Below are positions 18,053-26,799 of a DNA stretch of 64,000 nucleotides, piece by piece. Positions within the stretch are counted from its first letter, which is position 1. Each line of letters starts with the position of its first letter. The stretch lies in the NCBI RefSeq assembly GCF_001426225.1, contig NZ_LMRT01000001.1:661090-725089 (forward strand). Reading direction: 5' to 3'. The translations under genes were made by a program, and so were the position numbers. Source of the DNA: Allobosea sp. Leaf344. Its GTDB lineage: Bacteria; Pseudomonadota; Alphaproteobacteria; Rhizobiales; Beijerinckiaceae. The notes below the pieces were generated by a model, which was not told where the DNA came from, ran no database searches, and saw nothing but the letters and a program-made list of their open reading frames with translations.

Positions 18053-19330
18053 ATGCTGACCCTCACCCTCCTCTTCTGCGCGCTGATGTTCCTGGGCCTG
18101 CCGGTCTCGCTCGCCATCGGCATCGCCGGCATCAGCTTCTTCGTGCTCAGCGGCACGGTGCCGATCTCGATCGCCGTGCAGCAGATCGCGACGCAGTCGC
18201 AGAGCTTCCCGCTGCTCGCCGTGCCGTTCTTCGTGCTGGCCGGGCACATGATGAACAAGACGGGCATCACGCAGCGCCTGATCAACTGCTCGAACGTGCT
18301 GGTCTCCTGGATGGCGGGCGGTCTCGGCCAGGTCTGCATCCTCTTGTCGACGCTGATGGGCGGCGTCTCGGGCTCGGCCGTCGCCGATGCGGCGATGGAG
18401 GCGCGGATGCTGGGGCCGGAAATGCTGCGCCGCGGCTATTCCAAGGGCTTCACCTGCGCCACCATCGCCGTCGGCTCGCTGATCACGGCGACCATTCCTC
18501 CCAGCCTCGGGCTCATCCTCTACGGCTATGTCGGCAATGTCTCGATCGGGCGGCTCTTCCTCGCCGGGCTGATCCCCGGCCTGATGATGATGGTCGGCCT
18601 GATGATCGTGGTCTGGGTCATCGCGCAGAAGCGCGGCTGGCAGCCGGCGGTGAAGGAGCTGCCCTCCGCCCGCGAGGTCGGACGCGCGGTCTGGGACGCG
18701 AAATGGGCGCTGCTCTTTCCCGTGGCGCTGCTCGTCGGCATCCGCGGCGGCATCTTCACCCCCTCCGAGATCGGCGCCTTCGCGGTGTTCTACGCGATCC
18801 TGGTCGGCGTCGTCTTCCACCGCGAGCTGAGCTGGCATTCGCTGCAGGAGGCGCTGTCGGAAGGCGTGCTCGATTGCGGGGTGATCATGTTCATCATCCT
18901 GATGTCGGGCCCGGTCGGCTACGCCATGATCTTCGAGCAGACGCCGCAGGTGATGGCCGAATGGCTGCTCGGCCTGTCCAGCAACCCGACCATCATCATC
19001 CTGCTGATCCTGCTGTTCCTGCTGGTGCTCGGCACGGCCCTGGAAAGCACGGTGATGGTGCTGCTGCTGACGCCGATCTTCGTGCCGATCGTCACAAAGA
19101 TCGGGGTCGACCCGGTGCATTTCGGCATCGTCATGATGTCGATCGTGACGCTGGGCTCGATGACGCCGCCGGTCGGCCCCTGCATGTTCGCGGTCTGCTC
19201 GATCCTCGACACCACGATGGAGGAATACACCATCGCCTCGCTGCCCTTCCTGGCGATGATCTGCCTGGTGATCGCGATCCTGGTGATCTTCCCCTCGATC
19301 ACGCTGTTCCTGCCGAATCTGCTGATGTAG
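18053..19330 (+). CDS. TRAP transporter large permease, DctM family (system 2)
   Basis: 425 residues, about 12 transmembrane helices. DctM motifs: LLAVPFFVLAGHMMNKTGIT, LMGGVSGSAVADAAME, ATIPPSLGLILYG, and SMTPPVGPCMFAVC near the C-terminus. Start at 18053 lies 7 bp after the dctQ-type stop; the longer open frame from 17993 overlaps dctQ and is not homologous. Probably imports hexuronate with Na+ or H+. Confidence 0.94.
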   Translation: MLTLTLLFCALMFLGLPVSLAIGIAGISFFVLSGTVPISIAVQQIATQSQSFPLLAVPFFVLAGHMMNKTGITQRLINCSNVLVSWMAGGLGQVCILLSTLMGGVSGSAVADAAMEARMLGPEMLRRGYSKGFTCATIAVGSLITATIPPSLGLILYGYVGNVSIGRLFLAGLIPGLMMMVGLMIVVWVIAQKRGWQPAVKELPSAREVGRAVWDAKWALLFPVALLVGIRGGIFTPSEIGAFAVFYAILVGVVFHRELSWHSLQEALSEGVLDCGVIMFIILMSGPVGYAMIFEQTPQVMAEWLLGLSSNPTIIILLILLFLLVLGTALESTVMVLLLTPIFVPIVTKIGVDPVHFGIVMMSIVTLGSMTPPVGPCMFAVCSILDTTMEEYTIASLPFLAMICLVIAILVIFPSITLFLPNLLM

Positions 19331-19390
19331 GCCCCCGGCGCCCATGACCGCTAACCCTTCCAGACTTCCCCAGACGACGAGACCGAAACG

Positions 19391-20575
19391 ATGAAGCAAA
19401 GCTGGCGCTGGTTTGGACCGGACGACGCCGTCTCACTCGCCGCCGCCCGCCAGGCCGGCGCCAGCGGCATCGTCACCGCCCTGCACCAGATCCCCTATGG
19501 CGAGGTCTGGAGCGTCGAGGCCATCGAACGGCGCAAGGGCGAGATCGCCGCGCCCGGTTTCGGCCTGGACTGGGTGGTGGTCGAAAGCCTGCCGGTGCAT
19601 GAGCGCGTGAAGCTCGGCGAGGGCGATCTCGAGCCGATCTTCGCCAATTACCGGGAATCGCTGCGCAACCTCGCGGCGTGCGGGCTGAAGACGGTCTGCT
19701 ACAACTTCATGCCGGTTCTGGACTGGACGCGAACGCAACTCGATGCGCCGGTGCCGGGCGGGGCGAAGGCGCTACGCTTCAACATCCATGAATATGTGGC
19801 GTTCGACTGGCTGATCCTGCAGCGGCCCGGCGCCGATCAAGGCCATGCCCCGGAGATCCTGGCGCGCGCCAGATCCTGGTTCGAGAGCTCGACGGAGGCC
19901 AGCCGCGCGCTGCTGCTCGCCAACATCATGGCGGGGCTGCCGGGCGCCTATGACCGCTATGACGTGCCGAGCCTGCGGGCGATGCTGGCGCGCTATGACG
20001 GCATCGATGCGGCGGCGCTGCGCGCCAATCTGAAGCGGTTTCTCGAGGCGGTGATCCCGACGGCGGCGGAGGTGGGGATCAATCTCTGCATTCATCCCGA
20101 CGATCCGCCGCGTCCGCTCTTCGGCCTGCCGCGCATCGTCTCGACCGAAGACGACATCGCCGCGATTCTGGCGATGGTCGACCATCCGGCCAATGGGCTG
20201 ACGCTGTGCTCCGGTTCGCTCGGCGCGCATCCGCGCAACGACGTGCCGGCCATCGCCCGCCGCTTCGCGGACCGGATCTGGTTTGCGCATCTGCGCAATG
20301 TCGCGAAGGATGCCGACGGCTCCTTCATGGAAGCGGAGCATCTCGGCGGCGATACCGACATGGTCGCGCTGGTCGCGGTGCTGCTCGGCGAGGAAAGGCG
20401 GCGCCGTTCCGCGGGGCGCAGCGATTGGGAGATCCCCATGCGCCCCGACCATGGCCACAAGATTCTGGACGATCAGGGCCGGGCCAGCCATCCCGGCTAC
20501 CCTGCCATCGGCAGGTTGCGCGGGCTGGCGGAGCTGCGCGGCGTGATGGCCGCGCTGGAGCATAAGCAGGGCTGA
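19391..20575 (+). CDS. uxuA: Mannonate dehydratase
   Basis: 394 residues, the usual UxuA length. It dehydrates D-mannonate to 2-keto-3-deoxy-D-gluconate in hexuronate breakdown. Family segments: N-terminal SWRWFGPDDAVSLAAARQAG, VVESLPVHERVKLG, VCYNFMPVLDWTRT, INLCIHPDDPPRPLFGLPRI with metal-binding His and Asp, LCSGSLGAHPRND, and MRPDHGHKILDD. It is last in the operon after the TRAP genes, giving the transporter its likely hexuronate role. Upstream enzymes (UxaC, UxuB) and KDG kinase are not in the window. Confidence 0.95.
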   Translation: MKQSWRWFGPDDAVSLAAARQAGASGIVTALHQIPYGEVWSVEAIERRKGEIAAPGFGLDWVVVESLPVHERVKLGEGDLEPIFANYRESLRNLAACGLKTVCYNFMPVLDWTRTQLDAPVPGGAKALRFNIHEYVAFDWLILQRPGADQGHAPEILARARSWFESSTEASRALLLANIMAGLPGAYDRYDVPSLRAMLARYDGIDAAALRANLKRFLEAVIPTAAEVGINLCIHPDDPPRPLFGLPRIVSTEDDIAAILAMVDHPANGLTLCSGSLGAHPRNDVPAIARRFADRIWFAHLRNVAKDADGSFMEAEHLGGDTDMVALVAVLLGEERRRRSAGRSDWEIPMRPDHGHKILDDQGRASHPGYPAIGRLRGLAELRGVMAALEHKQG

Positions 20576-20589
20576 AGCCGGCTCAGCCC
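20569..20589. terminator. Bidirectional hairpin spanning both stop codons (uxuA / tpsB)
   Basis: GGGCTGA-AGCCGGC-TCAGCCC: a 7-bp stem whose arms contain the TGA of uxuA and, on the other strand, the TGA of the tpsB-type gene. The genes end 7 bp apart. Likely shared terminator, though there is no T run. Confidence 0.5.
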
Positions 20590-22346
20590 CGGCAGAACTT
20601 CTCCGTCCGGTCCGGGCAGAAGCGCAGGATGTTGGACAGCGAGAACAGCACGGAGACGCCGCGATTGGCGCGCACCAGGCCGTTCTCCGCGATCGGCTTG
20701 GCGATGGCGAGACCGACCTGCAGATCGTCGTTGACGAAGACGCGGAAACCGGCGCCGGCCGAGACGAGCGTCTGGTCGAGATGGCCCGGCTGCAGCCTGG
20801 TGCGGGCGACGCCGCCTTCCATGAAGGCGTAGAGCTGGATGCCCTTCATGAAGGTGAGGTCCCGGCTGTAGTCGTAGCGCAGCTCGGCCGAGCCGGCGAT
20901 GGCGTCGTCGCCGGAGATCCAGCCGCCATGGAACCCGCGCCCGAAGGAGAGCCCGCCGAGATAGAATTGCTGCGAGGTCAGCAGCGGTCCGGAGGCGAGC
21001 TGGCCCGCCGCGGCGAGCTTCACCGACCAGTTCCGGCCGAGCGACTGGTAATGGGTGAGCGAGGCGTTCACCAGCGAGAAATGCGGCGATGCGCCGGCGC
21101 GCGAGAGCCAGCTGGTGCTGCTCGGGGTGGGGTCGATCAGGCCGAGGCCTTGCCGATAGGTGGCCGAGACATAGGTGGTGCTGTCCTGCGTCGCCTGCAG
21201 CTTGTAATCCGCCGTCAGGCTGGCGAGCCCGATGCGGTCGCCGAAGGTCTTGCCGAACATGTCCTTTTCGACGACGTCGCTGATACCGATCGCGGCCGTC
21301 AGCCAGAGCGAATGGCGCTGGGTGAGGAGCGGGGCATAGGCGATGCGCGCCTCATAGGTCTCGGCCTGGGAATAGGTGCGGAGCTGGCGGCGGGTATCGC
21401 CGGGCCAGACCTCGCTACGCGAGGCAGACACGCCGACGCGCACGCCGCTGGTGCCGAGCGGCATGTCATAGGCGACCCGGCCGAAGCGCATCTCCTTGGA
21501 GGCGTTTGGGACCATCGAGCCGGCGATGACCAGGCTGTCGCCCGCCACCACGATCGAATTGAAGGCGAGACTGGCGGAGGCCTGCCAGGGCCCGACCGAT
21601 TCCGAGCCCGTATTGTCGACGCCCGCCGCCGAGAAGACGCGCCAGCTCTGCGCCGTCACGGTCAGCCTGAAACGGCCGGTCGCCGTGCCGATCTCGTCCA
21701 GCGCCGTATCGGTGATGCGCAGGCCGGGGCGTTCATTGGCGAGCAGGAGCTGGCGCTCGAGCGTCGACAGGCGCGACGGCCGCTCGGCCGCGACGGGCGC
21801 GAGCAGCTCTTGCAGACCGAAATCCGCCGTCACCTCGCCTGCGACGCGGATCTCCTCGATCGTGCCTTCGACGAGCTGCAGGCGAAGCCTGCCGCCGGCC
21901 AGGTCCTGGGGCGGGATGATCGCGCGGCTGAGATGATAGCCGGCGGCGCGGTAACGCTCGGTGACGGAGCCGGCCAAAGCCAGGAGATCGGCCTGGGACA
22001 GTTTGAGACCGATATAGGGAGCATAGGCGTCGCTGAGCGAGCCGGGATCAATGGCCGTCGCACCCTGGATCTCGACCGCCGCGAGCAGGAACAGCGGCGC
22101 CTGGTCGGCGCTCATGCTGCCCTGGTCCTCGGAGAGGCGCGGCACGCTGACCGGGCTCTGGCGCTGCTGCTCCTGTTCGAGCTGCTCGAGCTGGACGGGC
22201 GGCTGCGTCTGGATTGTCGGCGCCGGCCGGGTCGGCGACTGGGCTCCCGCCTGGGAGGCGCAGGCGAAGGCGACCGCACCCAGCAACCAATGCCCGGAAT
22301 TTGTCCGTCCGCGCAGGGCGCGCCGCCTCGATAGTCCGATAATCAT
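20583..22346 (-). CDS. ShlB/FhaC/HecB-family outer-membrane transporter (TpsB type)
   Basis: 587 residues. Signal peptide about 1-36 (ending ASQAGAQ), then a Pro/Gln-rich linker with QLEQLEQEQQRQ, two POTRA-like domains (about 85-240; IEQ/GLRI-type segments such as LVEGTIEEIRVAGEV), and a 16-strand barrel with FYLGGLSFGRGFHGG, equivalent to the conserved loop-6 region. The family secretes large TpsA exoproteins across the outer membrane. No TpsA gene is in the window. The barrel closing strand SVLFSLSNILRF is followed by an unusual 11-residue tail with two cysteines. It is divergent from the FecR-CHASE2 pair across 189 bp. Confidence 0.9.
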   Translation of the reverse strand: MIIGLSRRRALRGRTNSGHWLLGAVAFACASQAGAQSPTRPAPTIQTQPPVQLEQLEQEQQRQSPVSVPRLSEDQGSMSADQAPLFLLAAVEIQGATAIDPGSLSDAYAPYIGLKLSQADLLALAGSVTERYRAAGYHLSRAIIPPQDLAGGRLRLQLVEGTIEEIRVAGEVTADFGLQELLAPVAAERPSRLSTLERQLLLANERPGLRITDTALDEIGTATGRFRLTVTAQSWRVFSAAGVDNTGSESVGPWQASASLAFNSIVVAGDSLVIAGSMVPNASKEMRFGRVAYDMPLGTSGVRVGVSASRSEVWPGDTRRQLRTYSQAETYEARIAYAPLLTQRHSLWLTAAIGISDVVEKDMFGKTFGDRIGLASLTADYKLQATQDSTTYVSATYRQGLGLIDPTPSSTSWLSRAGASPHFSLVNASLTHYQSLGRNWSVKLAAAGQLASGPLLTSQQFYLGGLSFGRGFHGGWISGDDAIAGSAELRYDYSRDLTFMKGIQLYAFMEGGVARTRLQPGHLDQTLVSAGAGFRVFVNDDLQVGLAIAKPIAENGLVRANRGVSVLFSLSNILRFCPDRTEKFCRG

Positions 22347-22398
22347 CGATAGTTCCTGCCAGCACCCCCGCCAAAAGGGTTAGGCCGTCATGGTTAAC

Positions 22399-22429
22399 GA
22401 TTCCTAACTGACTTCGCCGATTAAGAATC
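22399..22429. promoter_or_regulatory. Inverted repeat in the tpsB / fecR divergent promoter region
   Basis: GATTCCTAA (22399-22407) and TTAAGAATC (22421-22429) are 9-bp arms with one mismatch, separated by 13 bp, in an AT-rich patch between the divergent genes. Possible site for a regulator of both units; no family is assigned. Confidence 0.35.
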
Positions 22430-22535
22430 AAGTGCTGCTAATTCAATCTTCACGCGCGGCCTGTAGCGTCTCGAGTATTGCGCGCGTTCGCTTGGGGCGG
22501 GGCGACGCGCGATCGACTCAAGGATTGGGCTCGTC

Positions 22536-23864
22536 ATGCGCAGGACTGCAGCAGTTTTCACCGGCCTGGCACTGGCGGCCACGCTCGCCCTCTCGGCGCC
22601 GGATAGCGCCTGGGCACAGGATAATATCTGGCGCATCGCCAAGGTCACCGGCCAGGCCTGGCTCGGCGGCGACGGCGTCGCCACTGTGGCGCTCTCCCAG
22701 GAATCCGTCCTGAAGCCGGGCGATTCGATCCGGACCGGCCGGAACGGCCGGGTGCTGCTGGTCCGCGGCGCCGAGACGATGATGGTCTCCGCCAATTCGG
22801 CGATCAGCCTGCCCGAAGCCGGCCGGGCCGGGATGACGACGGTGATCCAGCAGGCGGGCTCGATCCTGCTCGATGTCGAGAAGCGCAACGTCCAGCATTT
22901 CGAGGTCGAAACCCCCTATCTGGCCGCCGTGGTCAAGGGCACGCGCTTCACGGTGACGGTCGCCAACGGCCGGGCCCAGGTGAATGTCGCCCGCGGCCAG
23001 GTCCAGGTCGCCGATTTCCGCAGCGGACAATTCGCGCTCGTCCTCCCCGGCCAGATCGCCAGGGCGGCGCAGCGCGGCGTCGGGCTGCAACTGTCCGGCG
23101 CCGGCGCGCTGGGCGCGATCCAGCAGGGGCCGGCGCAGGCGCCGCGGGTGACGCCGCTGGCGGTGCCGCAGCAGGGCTTCACGGCCGCACCGGTGCGCAG
23201 CGACGCGGCTCCGGCCCGTCCGGTGCTGCAGGAGGCGCGGGCGCCGCGTGATGGCGGCATCGTGCGCGGCCCCGGCGGCGCCTTGCGCATCTCCGCCCCG
23301 ATGGGCGAGGTGAAGCTCGACATCAACAAGGTCACCAGGGGCCTGGCCCGGAGCGAGGCCGGAATCGCCGCCGGCCAGGGCCGCAAGAGCACGGTCTGGA
23401 ACAAGGTCGACGGCACGGCCGGCCGCTCCGAGCGCACCGGCAACAGCGGCAATGCCGAGGGCGTCGGGCAAATCGCCTCGGCAGCCGCGACCGCCGCGAA
23501 TTCCAGCACGGCGCGCGGCAATTCCGTCGCGGCTCTGCAGGCTGCGCTCGGCCAGTCCGATGTGAGGGGCAACGCGTTCGGCCGGGGGAATGGCAACGGT
23601 AACGGCAATGGCGGCGGAAATGCCGGCGGGAATGGCAATGGCAACGGCGCCGCAAACGGCAATGACAACGCCAACGGCAACGGCAACGGCAACGACAATG
23701 GCAATTCCGGCAGCGGCAATGCGGGTAACGGCAATTCCGGCCGTGGGCTCGGCAACGACCCGCGGCGCGCCGAATATCTGGCCGCCCTGCTCCGCATCCT
23801 GCGGGCGATCGACGAGGCGCATGACCGGGCCCGCAACAATGGGAGCGGGAATGGCAAGCGCTGA
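22536..23864 (+). CDS. Periplasmic FecR-domain protein with Gly/Asn-repeat region
   Basis: 442 residues. Signal peptide about 1-27 (SAWAQ). The FecR domain spans about 30-155 (WRIAKVTGQAWLGGDGV, LKPGDSIRTGRNGRVLLVRG, FEVETPYLAAVVKGTRFTV). A low-complexity middle follows, then a strongly repetitive Gly-Asn tract at residues 345-408, and a short helical C-terminus (RRAEYLAALLRILRAIDEAHDRARN). There is no membrane anchor, so it is not a standard FecR anti-sigma relay; no sigma factor adjoins it. FecR-fold proteins of this kind are often next to CHASE2 sensors, as here (28-bp gap, same strand), so a ligand-presenting or surface role is plausible. Confidence 0.88.
   Translation: MRRTAAVFTGLALAATLALSAPDSAWAQDNIWRIAKVTGQAWLGGDGVATVALSQESVLKPGDSIRTGRNGRVLLVRGAETMMVSANSAISLPEAGRAGMTTVIQQAGSILLDVEKRNVQHFEVETPYLAAVVKGTRFTVTVANGRAQVNVARGQVQVADFRSGQFALVLPGQIARAAQRGVGLQLSGAGALGAIQQGPAQAPRVTPLAVPQQGFTAAPVRSDAAPARPVLQEARAPRDGGIVRGPGGALRISAPMGEVKLDINKVTRGLARSEAGIAAGQGRKSTVWNKVDGTAGRSERTGNSGNAEGVGQIASAAATAANSSTARGNSVAALQAALGQSDVRGNAFGRGNGNGNGNGGGNAGGNGNGNGAANGNDNANGNGNGNDNGNSGSGNAGNGNSGRGLGNDPRRAEYLAALLRILRAIDEAHDRARNNGSGNGKR
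23568..23759 (+). repeat. Degenerate GGCAAY-based hexanucleotide repeat coding Gly-Asn
   Basis: About 190 bp of irregular GGC-AAY/GGN-AAY units inside the fecR-type gene, coding alternating Gly-Asn with occasional Asp, Ser and Ala. Substitutions at third positions suggest an old repeat held at protein level. It could still vary in length by slippage in multiples of 6. Confidence 0.75.
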
Positions 23865-23892
23865 CGCGACCTCCGCCAGAATCGGCTGATGC

Positions 23893-26646
23893 ATGGCTGA
23901 ATCCTGGCTGAAATCCTGGCGACCGCATCTGCTGGTCGCCGCCGCCCTCACCCTGCTGGCTCTCACGGGCCAGCAGGCGTCTTTGCGCGAAATGCTGTTC
24001 GACAGCCGCTTCGACTGGGTGAAGCGCCCGGCCACCGGGCAGATCGTGCTGGCCGAGATCGATTCCCGCGCGATCCGGAGCGTCGGCGTCTGGCCCTGGC
24101 CGCGGAGCGTCCATGCCCGGCTGATCGCGGCGGCGGAGAAGGCCGGCGTCACCGATATCGTCTTCGACGTCGATTTCAGCACGCCTTCCAGCGAAGCCGA
24201 GGATGCGGCCCTGTCCGAGGCGTTGAAATCGGCGGGCGGCTCGGTCGTGCTCGCCGCCTTCAAGCAGCGGATCGCCGATCGCGGCGACGGCCAGACCCTG
24301 CATGTCAACCGGCCGCTGGCGCGCTTCTCCGACCATGCCTGGCTGGGATTGGTGAACGTGCTGCCGGAGCCGGACGGGATCATCCGGCGCTACGGCTTCG
24401 GCGCGACCATCGACGGCGAGTTCCAAGCCTCCGCCAGCGCCTTGATGGCCGGCCGCCACGACCCTGCGGCGCCGCCCTTCCGCATCGATTACGGCATCCG
24501 CCATGACAGCGTGCCGAGCATCTCGGTCGGCGACATCCTGAAGGGCGATGCCGCGGCGCTGGCCGGGCTGGCGGGCAAGAAGATCATCGTGTCCGGTACG
24601 GCGGCCGAGCTCGGCGACCGCTTCATCGTCCCGGGCGGCGACGTCCTGCCGGGCTCGATGGTGCAGGCCCTCGCCGCCGAGAGCATCATCCAGGGCCGCA
24701 CGCTGCGGATGACCTCGCACGCCTTGTCGCTCGCCGGGCTGACCCTCGTCTTCGGCGCGATGATCCTCGCCTGGCGGCGCTGGCGCGCCGTGACGCGGGT
24801 GGCGGCGATCCTCGCCGCGGCCCTCGCGGTCGAAGCCGGGGCGATGCTGGTGCAGGCTCTCCGCCCGGTCGCCATCGACACCTCCCTGATCCTGGCCGCG
24901 CTCGCGCTCTATGTCGTCGCCATCGCGGTCGACGAGCTCAACCTGCGCGGGCTGCTGAAGAACCTGGCCGAGCGTCGCTTCCAGCGCGTGGCGATGTCAT
25001 TGCGCGACGGGCTGGCCTGCACCGATGCCGAGGGACGGATCACGCTCTGGAATCCCGGTGCCGAGGCGATCTTCGGCTATCGCGAGGCGGCGATGATCGG
25101 CCAGACTTTCGAGACGCTGCTGGCATCCGGCCAAGGCGAGGCGTTCCGGCTGACGGCGGCGCCGGTGGAGCAGCTCAAGCAGGGCGGCGGTCTGATCGTC
25201 GAACTGAAGGGCCGGCGCCAGAATGGCGAGATCTTCGACCTGGAATGCAGCCTCTCGGCCTGGGAGGCCGGGGACATGCTGCAATATGGCGCCGTGCTCC
25301 GCGACATCTCCCAGCGCAAGCGCCAGCAGGAACGCATCCGCTTTCTCGCCGAGCACGACACGCTGACCGGCCTGCCCAATCGCAACAACCTGATCGCCCG
25401 CATCGAGACGGCGATGCAGCAGCCTGAAGCGAGCCGCGCGCGCACCGCTTTGCTGGCCCTGTCGATCAGCCGCTTCCAGCAGCTGAGCGACCTGCACGGC
25501 CATATCTTCGGCGACCATCTGCAGCTGGCGATCGCCGCCCGTCTCGGCGAGCTCCTGGCCGGAACCGGCCTCCTCACCCGGCTCGGCAGCGACGAATTCG
25601 CCGTTCTCGCGACGGATCTGCCCGAGGACGAGGCCTGCGCCCTGGCGCAGCGCCTGGTCACCGCCTTCCAGGACGCGCCGATCATCGTCGACGGGCGCCG
25701 GCAGCGCGCGCCGCTCTTCGCGGGCCTCGCCATGGCGAGCGAGGCCGAGGATGCCGAGGAACTGCTCGGCAACGCCCATTTCGCCCTGTCCGAGGCGAAG
25801 GCGCGGGACATGACCGCGCCCTGCCTGTTCGAGCGCCGCATGCGCAATGCGCTGGAAAAGCGCCATGTGCTCGAGGCCGAACTGCGCGAAGCCTTCACCC
25901 GCGGGGAGTTCGAGCTGTTCTACCAGCCGCAGCTCGACCTCGCGACGCGGGCGCTCTCCGGCGCAGAGGCGCTGGTGCGCTGGCGCCATCCGGAGCGCGG
26001 CTATGTCTCGCCTGGCGAGTTCATGCCCGTCGTCAACACCACCTCGTTGGCGGAGCCGGTGGCGGCGTGGATCATGGCGACCGCCTGCAGCCAGGCCGCC
26101 GCCTGGCAGCGCCGGGGCCATGCCATGCGCGTCGGCGTCAACCTCACCCAGGCGCAATTCGTCGCCGGCAATCTCGCCGACGAGATCCTCGCGCTGCTCG
26201 AGAGCACCGGGCTGCGGCCCGAATTGCTGGAGCTGGAGGTCACCGAGGACATCATCCTCGACGACATCGACAAGACGCAGGCGACGCTCGCCCGGATCCG
26301 CGCGCTGGGCGTACGCATCGCCTTCGACGATTTCGGCACCGGCTATGGCAGCCTGACCTATCTCAAGGCGTTTCCGCTCGACAAGATCAAGATCGACCAA
26401 TCCTTCGTCCGCAAGCTGGAACCGGGCTCGCCGGATGCGGCGATCGTCGCCTCGACCATCAGCCTCGGCCATGCGCTGGGGCTCTCGGTGATCGCGGAAG
26501 GGATCGAGACCGAGGACGCGCTGGAAATCCTGCGCGGGATGGGCTGCAAGGAAGGCCAGGGCTATCTCTTCGCCAAGCCGCTGCCGGTGCGGGATCTGGA
26601 GGCGCGCTTCCTGGCGGAGCAGCCGATGGATCGCCGCGTCGCCTGA
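23893..26646 (+). CDS. CHASE2-PAS-GGDEF(degenerate)-EAL membrane protein, probable c-di-GMP phosphodiesterase
   Basis: 917 residues. One N-terminal helix (about 12-27), extracytoplasmic CHASE2 domain about 35-270 (SRAIRSVGVWPWPRSVHARLI), three helices about 275-355, PAS about 375-480, GGDEF about 485-640, EAL about 655-905. The GGDEF site is GSDEF (565-569), and the first metal-binding motif is SISRF (524-528) where active enzymes have D-x-D-x-F, so cyclase activity is doubtful. The EAL domain keeps its key groups: EALVRW (Glu692), NLTQAQF, EVTED, FDDFGTG, KIDQSF, AEGIET, QGYLFAKP. It likely degrades c-di-GMP in response to a periplasmic signal, perhaps via the adjacent FecR protein. Confidence 0.93.
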   Translation: MAESWLKSWRPHLLVAAALTLLALTGQQASLREMLFDSRFDWVKRPATGQIVLAEIDSRAIRSVGVWPWPRSVHARLIAAAEKAGVTDIVFDVDFSTPSSEAEDAALSEALKSAGGSVVLAAFKQRIADRGDGQTLHVNRPLARFSDHAWLGLVNVLPEPDGIIRRYGFGATIDGEFQASASALMAGRHDPAAPPFRIDYGIRHDSVPSISVGDILKGDAAALAGLAGKKIIVSGTAAELGDRFIVPGGDVLPGSMVQALAAESIIQGRTLRMTSHALSLAGLTLVFGAMILAWRRWRAVTRVAAILAAALAVEAGAMLVQALRPVAIDTSLILAALALYVVAIAVDELNLRGLLKNLAERRFQRVAMSLRDGLACTDAEGRITLWNPGAEAIFGYREAAMIGQTFETLLASGQGEAFRLTAAPVEQLKQGGGLIVELKGRRQNGEIFDLECSLSAWEAGDMLQYGAVLRDISQRKRQQERIRFLAEHDTLTGLPNRNNLIARIETAMQQPEASRARTALLALSISRFQQLSDLHGHIFGDHLQLAIAARLGELLAGTGLLTRLGSDEFAVLATDLPEDEACALAQRLVTAFQDAPIIVDGRRQRAPLFAGLAMASEAEDAEELLGNAHFALSEAKARDMTAPCLFERRMRNALEKRHVLEAELREAFTRGEFELFYQPQLDLATRALSGAEALVRWRHPERGYVSPGEFMPVVNTTSLAEPVAAWIMATACSQAAAWQRRGHAMRVGVNLTQAQFVAGNLADEILALLESTGLRPELLELEVTEDIILDDIDKTQATLARIRALGVRIAFDDFGTGYGSLTYLKAFPLDKIKIDQSFVRKLEPGSPDAAIVASTISLGHALGLSVIAEGIETEDALEILRGMGCKEGQGYLFAKPLPVRDLEARFLAEQPMDRRVA

Positions 26647-26799
26647 TCCGCCGGCGGCACCGGCCGAACCAGCACTGCAAAACACACAAGCAGCTTGTTC
26701 AGAAATGTGGGGGGTTTGCCGGCGACGGCGGCGTCCCGGCGCGCTAGATGTGACGGCTCAGATCCGGCCGCAGAGCCCGTCCAGCCCGAGAGCGCTTCG

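Noticed and set aside
23568..23759. CRISPR-like repeat array
   Set aside because: The repeats are 6-bp coding units with no spacers and lie within a continuous reading frame; no cas gene is present.
22536..23864. The FecR protein as a classical TpsA exoprotein
   Set aside because: It lacks an N-terminal TPS domain and is far shorter than known TpsA proteins; any export through the TpsB is speculative.
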